Position numbers and translations under genes: made by a program | In this document: in pieces, positions 1-6,862 of the stretch | How the letters are laid out: each line of letters starts with the position of its first letter | Numbering within the stretch: the stretch's first letter is position 1 | From: Rhodophyticola sp. | GTDB lineage: Bacteria; Pseudomonadota; Alphaproteobacteria; Rhodobacterales; Rhodobacteraceae | Length of the DNA: 40,100 bases | Reading direction: 5' to 3' | Assembly (NCBI GenBank): GCA_028279315.1 | Contig: JANQNZ010000288.1 | Span: forward strand, 1-40,100 | Notes under the pieces: generated by a model | The model's input: only the letters and a program-made list of their open reading frames with translations | Told to the model about the DNA's origin: nothing | Databases searched by the model: none

Positions 1-251
1 CCAACCAACTCGGTCCCTTCGGTCACATGCAGCATCGGGTAAGGCGTCATCTGCACCACACCGGTCAGCGTCTGACGCCCGAAATCGAAGCGGAACTGGC
101 CCGGGCCGGGATCGTCTTGGGTGCTGCTGACGCCCCAACTGAAGAGTGCGAAGACCCAGACCAGGACGGCAGCGACCAGAAGCAGGAAGGCACGCTGACC
201 CTTGGGCGCAGGCAGATAGCCGACGAAGAAAGGGCGGTTGGGATCGGGCAT
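1..251 (-). CDS. Unrecognised single-span membrane protein, 3' end cut by window edge
   Basis: The first 83 residues of a protein are visible and its C-terminus lies outside the window. The sequence begins MPDPNRPFFVGYLPAPKGQR. A hydrophobic stretch at about residues 21-42 (AFLLLVAAVLVWVFALFSWG) looks like one membrane span or a signal anchor. A polar segment follows, which I infer is periplasmic. The ATG is preceded by a clear AAAGGAG about 8 nt upstream, and the gene starts 22 nt after the stop of the heme/Rieske membrane protein, so it is almost certainly the next gene of the Rieske operon. I do not recognise the family and no cofactor motif is visible in the part seen. From position it could be an accessory or assembly subunit of the membrane redox complex. 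Confidence 0.7.
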   Translation of the reverse strand, partial: MPDPNRPFFVGYLPAPKGQRAFLLLVAAVLVWVFALFSWGVSSTQDDPGPGQFRFDFGRQTLTGVVQMTPYPMLHVTEGTELV

Positions 252-273
252 GTGAGCTGCTCCTTTCGTCAGG

Positions 274-1320
274 TTAAGCCGGGACCGGCTCGACATAGGT
301 GCCGGGCGGGTTTGCCTCGCTGCGGACAAAGACGGCGCCATCGACAAGCTTGAGGTCGTAAGTCGGCACCTTTTCGGTAAACGGTGCGGGCGAGCGGCCG
401 GTGGTGACGTCATATTGAAACCCGTGCCAGGGGCAGGTGACCAGACAATCGATGATCCGGCCTTCGCCCAAGGGGCCGTTTTGGTGGGCACAGGCGTTGG
501 AGATGGCTGAGAGCTTTCCGTCCTGCCGGAAGACGGCGACCCGCTCGCCACTGGCCAAAATGCCGATATGGCCAAAGCCTTCACGCACATCGTCGGCCTG
601 GCAGACCTGCTCCCACCCGGGCTCGCCCGCCTCTGCCGCGGCATCCCCGCCGCCGCCGCGTTCTTTCAAGGCAACCGCCACATGGAGCAGGACAACCACG
701 CCCGCCGCCGCACCGAAACTGGCGATCATCACCGGCGATTGCGCGTCTTGCAAAACCCCAAGCGCCACATGGCCGACCAAAGCGGCATAAGCTGGGTAGA
801 CCAGGAAATGCAGCGCTTTCCAGACGCGCGGCGTCAGGAATTTCAGCCAGAAATCATGGCTGGTCAGCGCCATCACCCCCATGACCAGCAGCGCAAACAG
901 CCCTAGCCATTCAAACGGGAAGCCCCGGAGCCGCGTCACGGACGTGTTGGAGGACAAAAGCGCCTCATAGGTGTTGATCGGCGTGAAGGAGAAATACCAG
1001 TCCAACACAAAAAACGCATGGGTGAGCGCGATGAAAAACGCCATCACGCCGAAATGCCGCCGGTTATAGAGAAGCGGCAGGAAGCGCGTGTCTAACCGCG
1101 CCAAAGGGCCAATCATCAGGATGATGGTCAACATGAAGAAGGCGCAGGCGCCAAAGGCGCGGGCATTGCGGATTTGCGGGTTGATCGCCCGGTTGTGGTT
1201 CAGGACATCGGGCGCGATGAAGATGAAGATCCACAGGAAAAGCGCCACCGCAACCACCATGATCGCGTCATAGACCCACTTATTCGGGTTCCATTGGACG
1301 GGAATGTATTTGACGCTCAT
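274..1320 (-). CDS. Ferric-reductase-like heme membrane protein fused to a C-terminal Rieske domain
   Basis: A 348-residue fusion. Residues 1-220 hold about six hydrophobic spans resembling the ferric reductase-like/cytochrome b transmembrane domain (NOX/MsrQ type). Histidines that could ligate heme b are H89, H101, H171 and H184. Residues 236-340 form a Rieske [2Fe-2S] domain with both cluster motifs intact: C277-A-H279 and C296-P-W-H299. In this superfamily such proteins move electrons across or along the membrane; here the Rieske tail probably replaces the usual flavin reductase domain (inference). I chose the ATG at 1320 because it overlaps the TGA of the preceding gene as ATGA. The reading frame stays open further upstream, but that part lies inside the neighbouring gene. 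It belongs to an operon with two other Rieske fusions. Substrate and partner are unknown. Confidence 0.85.
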   Translation of the reverse strand: MSVKYIPVQWNPNKWVYDAIMVVAVALFLWIFIFIAPDVLNHNRAINPQIRNARAFGACAFFMLTIILMIGPLARLDTRFLPLLYNRRHFGVMAFFIALTHAFFVLDWYFSFTPINTYEALLSSNTSVTRLRGFPFEWLGLFALLVMGVMALTSHDFWLKFLTPRVWKALHFLVYPAYAALVGHVALGVLQDAQSPVMIASFGAAAGVVVLLHVAVALKERGGGGDAAAEAGEPGWEQVCQADDVREGFGHIGILASGERVAVFRQDGKLSAISNACAHQNGPLGEGRIIDCLVTCPWHGFQYDVTTGRSPAPFTEKVPTYDLKLVDGAVFVRSEANPPGTYVEPVPA

Positions 1321-1694
1321 TCCGAGACCTCCTGAGGTGGGGAAAGGAGGACCGGCGCGGTCAGATCCGATTGGCTTTGCCGCGCCAGCATCGCGGCGAT
1401 GAAGATCAGCGGGACCGCCACGGCCATCACCATCCAAGCGCGCCCGTGAAAGCGCCGCTGCGGGCGGTGGCGGAGGGGCCAGGCATCGCGCCCGGTCTCC
1501 AACAGCCACCAGCGCCAGAGGACAATGGGCCAGATCAGGATCACACCCGGCGCCACAAGAGGGCGGAAGACATAAGCCCCGCGGGCGTCCTCATCGATGC
1601 GTCCAACGCCGATGGTCAGGAACACCACCGCAACCGCGACGCCGATCCAGACCCAAATTCCGGCCAATTGCACCAAAAGCGCGGCAAGTGTCAT
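1317..1694 (-). CDS. Small membrane protein of the Rieske operon, unknown function
   Basis: A 125-residue protein with three likely membrane spans: about residues 4-28 (LAALLVQLAGIWVWIGVAVA and on), 45-62 (LVAPGVILIWPIVLWRWW) and 87-104 (MVMAVAVPLIFIAAMLAR). Between spans 2 and 3 is a basic loop rich in His and Arg (RHRPQRRFHGR). It overlaps both neighbours by ATGA, so it is translationally coupled to the Rieske-FMN protein upstream and the heme-Rieske protein downstream. I do not recognise the family. Its size and position suggest a small structural or anchoring subunit of the membrane complex, perhaps docking the soluble Rieske-FMN protein. That role is inference. Confidence 0.8.
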   Translation of the reverse strand: MTLAALLVQLAGIWVWIGVAVAVVFLTIGVGRIDEDARGAYVFRPLVAPGVILIWPIVLWRWWLLETGRDAWPLRHRPQRRFHGRAWMVMAVAVPLIFIAAMLARQSQSDLTAPVLLSPPQEVSE

Positions 1695-3301
1695 TGCACC
1701 CCCCCGTACTCAATACCGGAGAGGTCCGCCATTTCGCGTTTCCAGGTGGTTAGATCGGTGGCCGAGAATTTTGACAGATGGTCATGGCCGCAGGCGCGCG
1801 CCATCACGGTCATCAGATGGGTGCTGGCCTCAAAGAAATTGGCCAGGCGCTCTGCGGATTTCTCCACCACCAGACGGCTGACCAGATGCGGTTTCTGGCT
1901 CGCGATCCCTACGGGGCAATTATTGGTGTGGCAGGCGCGCATGGCGATGCAGCCGATGGCCTGCATCGCGGCGTTTGAAACCGCAATGGCGTCCGCCCCA
2001 AGCGCCATGGCCTTCACGAAATCCGCCGGTTTGCGCAAGCCCCCGGTGATCACCAGCGAGACATCCCGGCGCTCCCGCCGGTCCAGATGTCGCCGGGCAC
2101 GGGCCAGCGCCGGGATGGTGGGGACGGAGATATTGTCGCGGAAGATGATCGGCGCCGCGCCGGTGCCGCCGCCGCGCCCGTCGAGGATGATGTAGTCGAC
2201 GCCCACCTCCAGTGCCGCGTCGATATCATGCTCGATATGCTGCGCCGAAAGCTTATAGCCGATGGGGATGCCGCCGGTCCGGTCCCGCACCTCATCGGCG
2301 AAACTTTTGATATCAGAGGGGTTCGTCCATTCCGGGAAGCGGGGGGGTGAAATCGCGTCTTGGCCCGTCTCCAGCCCCCGGACCTCAGCGATTTTGCCTT
2401 TCACCTTGGCGCCGGGCAGATGCCCGCCGGTGCCGGTTTTGGCGCCCTGACCGCCTTTGAAATGGAAGGCTTGGACGTTCTGAAGCTTGTCCCAATCAAA
2501 CCCAAACCGGGCCGAGGCGAGTTCGTAGAAATAGCGCGAATTGGCCTCTTGCTCCTCCGGCAGCATCCCGCCTTCGCCGGAGCAGATACCGGTGCCGGCC
2601 ATCTCGGCACCCAAAGCCAGGGACACTTTGGCGGGTTCCGAGAGCGCCCCGAAAGACATGTCCGACACAAAAAGCGGGATTTTCAGGTGGAGCGGCTTCT
2701 GGGCGTTGGGGCCGATCACCACATCGGTCCCCACCGCATCTTCATCCAGAAGCGGCGCGCGGTGGAGTTGGGCGGTCAGGATCTGGATATCGTCCCAGGA
2801 CGGCAGCTGATCGCGCGGCACACCCATCGCGTCGACCACGCCGTGATGCCCGGTCTGTTTCAAGCCACTTCTTGCATAAGATTGGATCAGGCCACTATGG
2901 GGCTCCTCCTCCGTCCCGTGGGAGGTGTCGGCGTAAAGGCCCAGATAGGCGTCCCGGTTGAAGGGCTGCGGGTTCTTCTCGGCCCAGGTATTGATCTCAT
3001 CGGCATCGACACAGATGTCATCGCCTTCAACCCAAGAGGCGAATTTCGGCAGCGCCTCGTCATTGGCGTATTCCGAGACGCCCGTGTCCAGCCGGTAGTC
3101 CCAATCATGCACCCCGCAGATCAGGTTCTTGCCGCGCACAAACCCATCGGCCATCAGCGCGCCGCGATGCAGGCAGCGGCCATAGAAGACCGAGATTTCG
3201 TCGTCAAAGCGGACAACAACCAGATCGACCTCCCCCACCAGGGCATAAGCCGGGGACCGGTCGGGCAGATCCGAGAGTTTGGCGACAACGGTTTTGGTCA
3301 T
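1691..3301 (-). CDS. Rieske domain fused to glutamate-synthase-type FMN/3Fe-4S domain
   Basis: A 536-residue two-domain redox protein. Residues 1-105 form a small NirD/ferredoxin-like Rieske domain with cluster ligands C43-x-H45 and C62-x2-H65. Residues 150-510 match the FMN-binding TIM barrel of glutamate synthase (GltS central domain): SDMSFGALS near 213, a KGGQGAKTGTGGHLPG loop near 282, ILDGRGGGTGAAP near 372, and the three-cysteine 3Fe-4S pattern C451-x5-C457-x4-C462 in CHTNNCPVG. The amidotransferase and C-terminal GXGXG domains of true glutamate synthase are absent. It is therefore not a stand-alone glutamine-dependent synthase. More likely it is an oxidoreductase or electron-transfer flavoprotein related to archaeal GltS or the MgsC type. 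A GAGGGA lies 5 nt before the ATG. It sits in an operon with two other Rieske fusions. Confidence 0.9.
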   Translation of the reverse strand: MTKTVVAKLSDLPDRSPAYALVGEVDLVVVRFDDEISVFYGRCLHRGALMADGFVRGKNLICGVHDWDYRLDTGVSEYANDEALPKFASWVEGDDICVDADEINTWAEKNPQPFNRDAYLGLYADTSHGTEEEPHSGLIQSYARSGLKQTGHHGVVDAMGVPRDQLPSWDDIQILTAQLHRAPLLDEDAVGTDVVIGPNAQKPLHLKIPLFVSDMSFGALSEPAKVSLALGAEMAGTGICSGEGGMLPEEQEANSRYFYELASARFGFDWDKLQNVQAFHFKGGQGAKTGTGGHLPGAKVKGKIAEVRGLETGQDAISPPRFPEWTNPSDIKSFADEVRDRTGGIPIGYKLSAQHIEHDIDAALEVGVDYIILDGRGGGTGAAPIIFRDNISVPTIPALARARRHLDRRERRDVSLVITGGLRKPADFVKAMALGADAIAVSNAAMQAIGCIAMRACHTNNCPVGIASQKPHLVSRLVVEKSAERLANFFEASTHLMTVMARACGHDHLSKFSATDLTTWKREMADLSGIEYGGVQ

Positions 3302-3315
3302 AAATCCCTCATGTC

Positions 3316-4530
3316 TTAAGTCAGCCCTTTTATGGGCTTTGCTTGTCGTCCGATCCGGTTGGCCGCGGGGGAAGCGGTGATGCCGTGAAGAACGGCACTG
3401 ATCACCACGGTGGTGAAGGCGATCAGAAGGATTTCTTCGCCATGGGTCAGCCGGTCAAAATCCCGCAGGACCAGAAGCGCAAAGAGTGCTGTGGCCAGGC
3501 CCCGGGGCCCGAACCAGCCCAGGAACAGCTTCTCACCCGGCGCGGTGCCGGTTCCGGTCAGGGACAGCCAAATCGCCAGCGGCCGGGCGATGAAAAGCGA
3601 GGCCAGGATCAGGATCAGCCAAACCGGCTGGATATGAGCGAGCCCGTCGAAACTCAGTGTCAGGCCAACGGTAAGGAAGGCGAGGAGGACCAGAATTTGC
3701 CCCTCCGTCTCCATGAATTCCAGGATGAAGGGGTGGCGTTCCCCCATCACTGCGCCAAAGCAGAGGCCTGCGGCGAAGGCGGCCAGAAAGCCGTTTCCGC
3801 CCAATTCCGTAGCCAGAAGATAGGCCAGACCGGCAAGCGCCAGGACGCCGATCCCCTCAAACAGGTCATTGCTGAGCCCGGTCGCCAATGCCCGATGCAT
3901 CAACCATCCGCCGCCCGCGCCGACCGCGCAGCCGACCAAAGCCCCGAGGCCCACCTGTTGGCTTGTGAACACCACCCAACTGGACTGCACCCCGTCATGA
4001 ATGCCCGCCACGGCGAGGCACCCAAAGAACAGGATGGCGGGCAGGGCCAAGCCGTCATTGATGCCGCTTTCCATGGTGAGCGCCGTGCGGATGCGCTCCG
4101 GCACCTTGGGATTCGTCACCACGGCTTGGCCGAGCGCCGCATCCGTGGGCGCCAGGATGGCGGCCAGAAGGGCGACCTCCCAAACCGGCCAATCGGGCAG
4201 AAGCGGGCGGGCGATGAGATAGCCGATCAGGATCATCAGCGGCATACCCAAGACCAGCATCCGCGCCGCCTGTCCCACGCCCGGGCGGTCGCCGCGCTTC
4301 AGCCGCATCATGGCGGCGTCCGCGAAAAGGACGACAACCAAGGTGAACTCCGCCAGAAGATGCAGGAATTCTTCGGCCTGATGCATGTCCGGCGCGTCGA
4401 AGAACAGCGTCGCGCAGAGGCCCATGGCCAGAAAGACCATGGGCGGGGTGATAATCCCCTCGGCCAGGCGGCGTGCCACAAGCGCATAGCCAAAGGTCAG
4501 CGCGGCCAGGGTGAGGAGCGACAGGTCCAT
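3316..4530 (-). CDS. CPA1-family cation:proton antiporter
   Basis: A 404-residue integral membrane protein with 10-12 hydrophobic spans typical of the monovalent cation:proton antiporter-1 (NhaP/CPA1) family. Diagnostic residues are visible: the T129-D130 pair in APTDAALGQA, E154-S-G-I-N158-D159 in the following helix (the ND motif of electroneutral CPA1 exchangers), and a GPRG motif near residue 345. It would exchange Na+ or K+ for H+ across the inner membrane. There is no C-terminal regulatory RCK or TrkA-C domain. It lies 14 nt upstream of the Rieske-FMN gene and 31 nt downstream of the Rieske-TPP gene, so it appears co-transcribed with the redox genes. That suggests a link between electron transfer and ion balance, which is inference. 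Ion specificity cannot be read from sequence. Confidence 0.9.
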   Translation of the reverse strand: MDLSLLTLAALTFGYALVARRLAEGIITPPMVFLAMGLCATLFFDAPDMHQAEEFLHLLAEFTLVVVLFADAAMMRLKRGDRPGVGQAARMLVLGMPLMILIGYLIARPLLPDWPVWEVALLAAILAPTDAALGQAVVTNPKVPERIRTALTMESGINDGLALPAILFFGCLAVAGIHDGVQSSWVVFTSQQVGLGALVGCAVGAGGGWLMHRALATGLSNDLFEGIGVLALAGLAYLLATELGGNGFLAAFAAGLCFGAVMGERHPFILEFMETEGQILVLLAFLTVGLTLSFDGLAHIQPVWLILILASLFIARPLAIWLSLTGTGTAPGEKLFLGWFGPRGLATALFALLVLRDFDRLTHGEEILLIAFTTVVISAVLHGITASPAANRIGRQAKPIKGLT

Positions 4531-4561
4531 CAGCCGCAGCCCCCTATGGCCGGGCCACGCA

Positions 4562-6544
4562 TCAGATCAGCTCCATATCCGTCATGATTTCGACAAGCGC
4601 GGGGCCGTCATGGGCCAGGGCTTCAGCCATCGCCTCATGGATCTTGTCGGCCTCGGTCACCTTCACCCCATGGCCGCCGCAAAGCCGCGCGAACGTGGCG
4701 AAAGAGGGGTTCACGAGGTCGGTTTGCCAGACAGGGAATTCGCCCGCCCGCTGCTCTTTGGTGATTTTGCCAAGCTGGCCGTTGTTCAGAAGGATATGGG
4801 TGATGTTCATCCCGTATTTGACGGCGGTCGTGAACTCCATCGCGTATTGGCCAAACCCGCCATCGCCCGAGATCGAGATCACCTTGCGCCCGGCATAATC
4901 CGGCTCTTCCTGGGTGGCGGCCCAGGCCCCGATGGCCGCAGGCAGCGCAAAGCCGATGGAGCCGAGATAGCCCGACATCAGCACCCGCTGGCCTTTGGTC
5001 TCAAAGTACCGCCCGAAGGAATAGGTGTTGTTGCCCACATCAACGGCGATGACTGCGTCCTCGGGGCAAAGCTCGGTCAGGGCTTTGAACACCGCCGCCG
5101 CGCCCAGGCCTTTGCCCGCGTCATCGGTCAGGCGGCTTTCCTTCTCCGCTCGCCAGATGCGCCAGCGGTCCGCGATCTCGGCAGCTTGGTCTTCGGCATC
5201 GGTGGGGCGTGTCAGCCCCTCTTGGACCGCGTCGCAGAACGCCCCGATCTCGCCCCAGATCGGCAGGGCCACGGGGTGGAATTTGCCAAGCTGCGCGCGG
5301 TCGAAATCGACCTGGATGATCGGTTTGCTGGGTTCGATCCCGGTATGGTTCGAGAACGAGGAGCCAAGCGTCAGGATCAGATCGCATTCATTCATGAACC
5401 AGGACGCAATCGGCGTGCCGGAGCGGCCGAGCACACCGGCGGCATAAGGGTGGCTGTCGGGGATCAGGCCCTTGCCTTTGAAGGTGGTCACCGCGGGTGC
5501 TTTCAGGGCCTCCACCAGGGCCATCACCTTATCCATGCTCTCCACTGCGCCGTGGCCGATGACGATGAAAGGCCGTTTGGCTTCGGCAATCATTTCGCGG
5601 GCGCGGGCCAACTCGCTTTCGGCAGGCGTCACAACCGGTCGCGCCAGCCGCCCTTCCGGGCTTTGCGCGGGCGCGTCCGAGGGAACGGTTTGCACATCAT
5701 CGGGGAAGACCAGATGGGCTACGTCGCGCTCAATGATCGCCGATTTGCAGGCCAGAGAGGCCAGTTCTGCGTGGTTTGAGGTGGTCAGAACCGGCTGCGA
5801 GAACTCCGCGACGGGCGCGAAAGCGGCCAGAAGGTCGATGTCCTGAAACGCGCCGGGCCCGAAAACCTGGGTCTGCACCTGGCCAGTCAGGGCCAGCACT
5901 GGCGCGCGGTCGACCTTGGCATCCCAGAGCCCCGTGATCAGGTTTGTGGCACCAGGGCCCGCGATGGTCAGGCAGGCCGCGGGTCGCCCGGTGAGCTTGC
6001 CATAACCTGAGGCTGCAAAGGCCGCCGCGCCTTCATGACGGATGCCGATATAGCGCATCGTGCCATCCGCCGTCTGCCGCCGGATCGCGTCGGCCAGGCC
6101 CAGATTGGAATGCCCCACCATGCCGAAGACCGCCTTAATGCCCCAGGCCGAAAAGGTCTCAGCCATCACATCGGTGACGCTGCGGGTATGGGGCGGCTCT
6201 GGCGCGAGGCCGACAAAGACCTCGCCATCCTCCAGCTTGACCGGAAAAAGCTCTTGGCCCGTGTCTTCATGCCCACCCGGGGGTGCGCCGGTCAGCGGGT
6301 CGAAATCCCAGCCATGCCAGGGGCAGCGGATCCAGCATTGCCCCTCGACACCTTTCTCAATGGAGCCTTCGCCAAGCGGCCCGCCCTGATGCGGGCAGCG
6401 GTTGTCCATCGCCGCCCATTGGCCGTCGAAATGCGACAGGCAGATCGAGGTGGTGCGCGCCGTCACCGTCATCACCCGGCCTTCGGGCAATTGATCGGCA
6501 TCCGCGACCTTGATCCAGTCCAATCCCTCAGTGGTGTCCGTCAT
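4562..6544 (-). CDS. Rieske domain fused to a thiamine-diphosphate-dependent enzyme
   Basis: A 660-residue fusion. Residues 8-113 are a Rieske [2Fe-2S] domain with ligands C50-P-H52 and C74-P-W-H77. Residues 122-655 have the three-domain layout of the acetolactate synthase/pyruvate oxidase group: a pyrimidine-binding domain with the likely catalytic glutamate E171 (IRHEGAAAFAA), a central domain at about 305-445, and a PP-binding domain with the ThDP motif from G560-D-G to N587-N588. The group decarboxylates or condenses 2-oxo acids. In pyruvate oxidase (PoxB) the electrons leave through FAD, and here the Rieske domain could accept them (inference). The protein stops at the ThDP domain and has no PoxB-like membrane-binding tail. 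It is the first gene of the operon, with GAGGGA 4-5 nt before ATG. Substrate is unknown. Confidence 0.9.
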   Translation of the reverse strand: MTDTTEGLDWIKVADADQLPEGRVMTVTARTTSICLSHFDGQWAAMDNRCPHQGGPLGEGSIEKGVEGQCWIRCPWHGWDFDPLTGAPPGGHEDTGQELFPVKLEDGEVFVGLAPEPPHTRSVTDVMAETFSAWGIKAVFGMVGHSNLGLADAIRRQTADGTMRYIGIRHEGAAAFAASGYGKLTGRPAACLTIAGPGATNLITGLWDAKVDRAPVLALTGQVQTQVFGPGAFQDIDLLAAFAPVAEFSQPVLTTSNHAELASLACKSAIIERDVAHLVFPDDVQTVPSDAPAQSPEGRLARPVVTPAESELARAREMIAEAKRPFIVIGHGAVESMDKVMALVEALKAPAVTTFKGKGLIPDSHPYAAGVLGRSGTPIASWFMNECDLILTLGSSFSNHTGIEPSKPIIQVDFDRAQLGKFHPVALPIWGEIGAFCDAVQEGLTRPTDAEDQAAEIADRWRIWRAEKESRLTDDAGKGLGAAAVFKALTELCPEDAVIAVDVGNNTYSFGRYFETKGQRVLMSGYLGSIGFALPAAIGAWAATQEEPDYAGRKVISISGDGGFGQYAMEFTTAVKYGMNITHILLNNGQLGKITKEQRAGEFPVWQTDLVNPSFATFARLCGGHGVKVTEADKIHEAMAEALAHDGPALVEIMTDMELI

Positions 6545-6862
6545 GTTTTCCCTCGCTCATCCGCTGGGCCAAATATGAGCCACGTGCGCGGGCAATGCCC
6601 CGCTTTGGGCCAAGGCGTCTTGTCGGGGGAGGGTTGCCGCCACCACCGATTCTCATTCTCTGTCAGGCTAAGCGTACTCTCTTGCGGGCCAAACTAGCGC
6701 CCCCTCAAGATACTGTCAGATCGCCGCAGGGTGAGCGGATAAAGGCGCCTGGACCCGTGGAAGTGGCTTGCGTCACATCAAAAAACGGGAATCGGTGTGG
6801 CCCGCCAAAGCGGTTTTCACGAATTCGTGAGCATGGGGTCTGTAAGCGGGCCGCGCGCCTGG
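6545..6862. promoter_or_regulatory. Intergenic region with likely promoter of the Rieske operon
   Basis: About 318 bp without a convincing gene, between gcdH and the Rieske-TPP gene, both on the minus strand. It should hold the promoter of the Rieske operon. Two signals stand out: a perfect 14-bp palindrome at 6817-6830, and GATTCTCATTCTC at 6648-6660, which on the minus strand reads as two GAGAAT hexamers and faintly resembles a Fur-type hexamer array. I could not define a convincing -35/-10 pair. Confidence 0.4.
6817..6830. promoter_or_regulatory. Perfect 14-bp palindrome TCACGAATTCGTGA
   Basis: A perfect dyad, TCACGAATTCGTGA, lies 33 bp past the gcdH stop and about 270 bp before the Rieske-TPP start. 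It is short and AT-centred with no U-tract, so a rho-independent terminator is unlikely. A regulator binding site is the better guess. The responsible protein is unknown. Confidence 0.35.

Noticed and set aside
1691-3301. Methylamine-glutamate N-methyltransferase subunit (MgsC type)
   Set aside because: The FMN domain is related, but MgsA, MgsB and glutamine synthetase-like partners are missing and a Rieske domain is fused instead.
3343-4587. Long plus-strand open frame (414 codons) opposite the antiporter
   Set aside because: Its protein is rich in Gln, Arg and Gly with no recognisable domain, and it is antisense to a clear CPA1 gene. It is a GC-rich shadow.
4562-6544. Sulfoacetaldehyde acetyltransferase (Xsc) or ordinary acetolactate synthase
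   Set aside because: No pta or sulfonate genes are adjacent, no IlvN small subunit follows, and the fused Rieske domain is not a feature of either enzyme.
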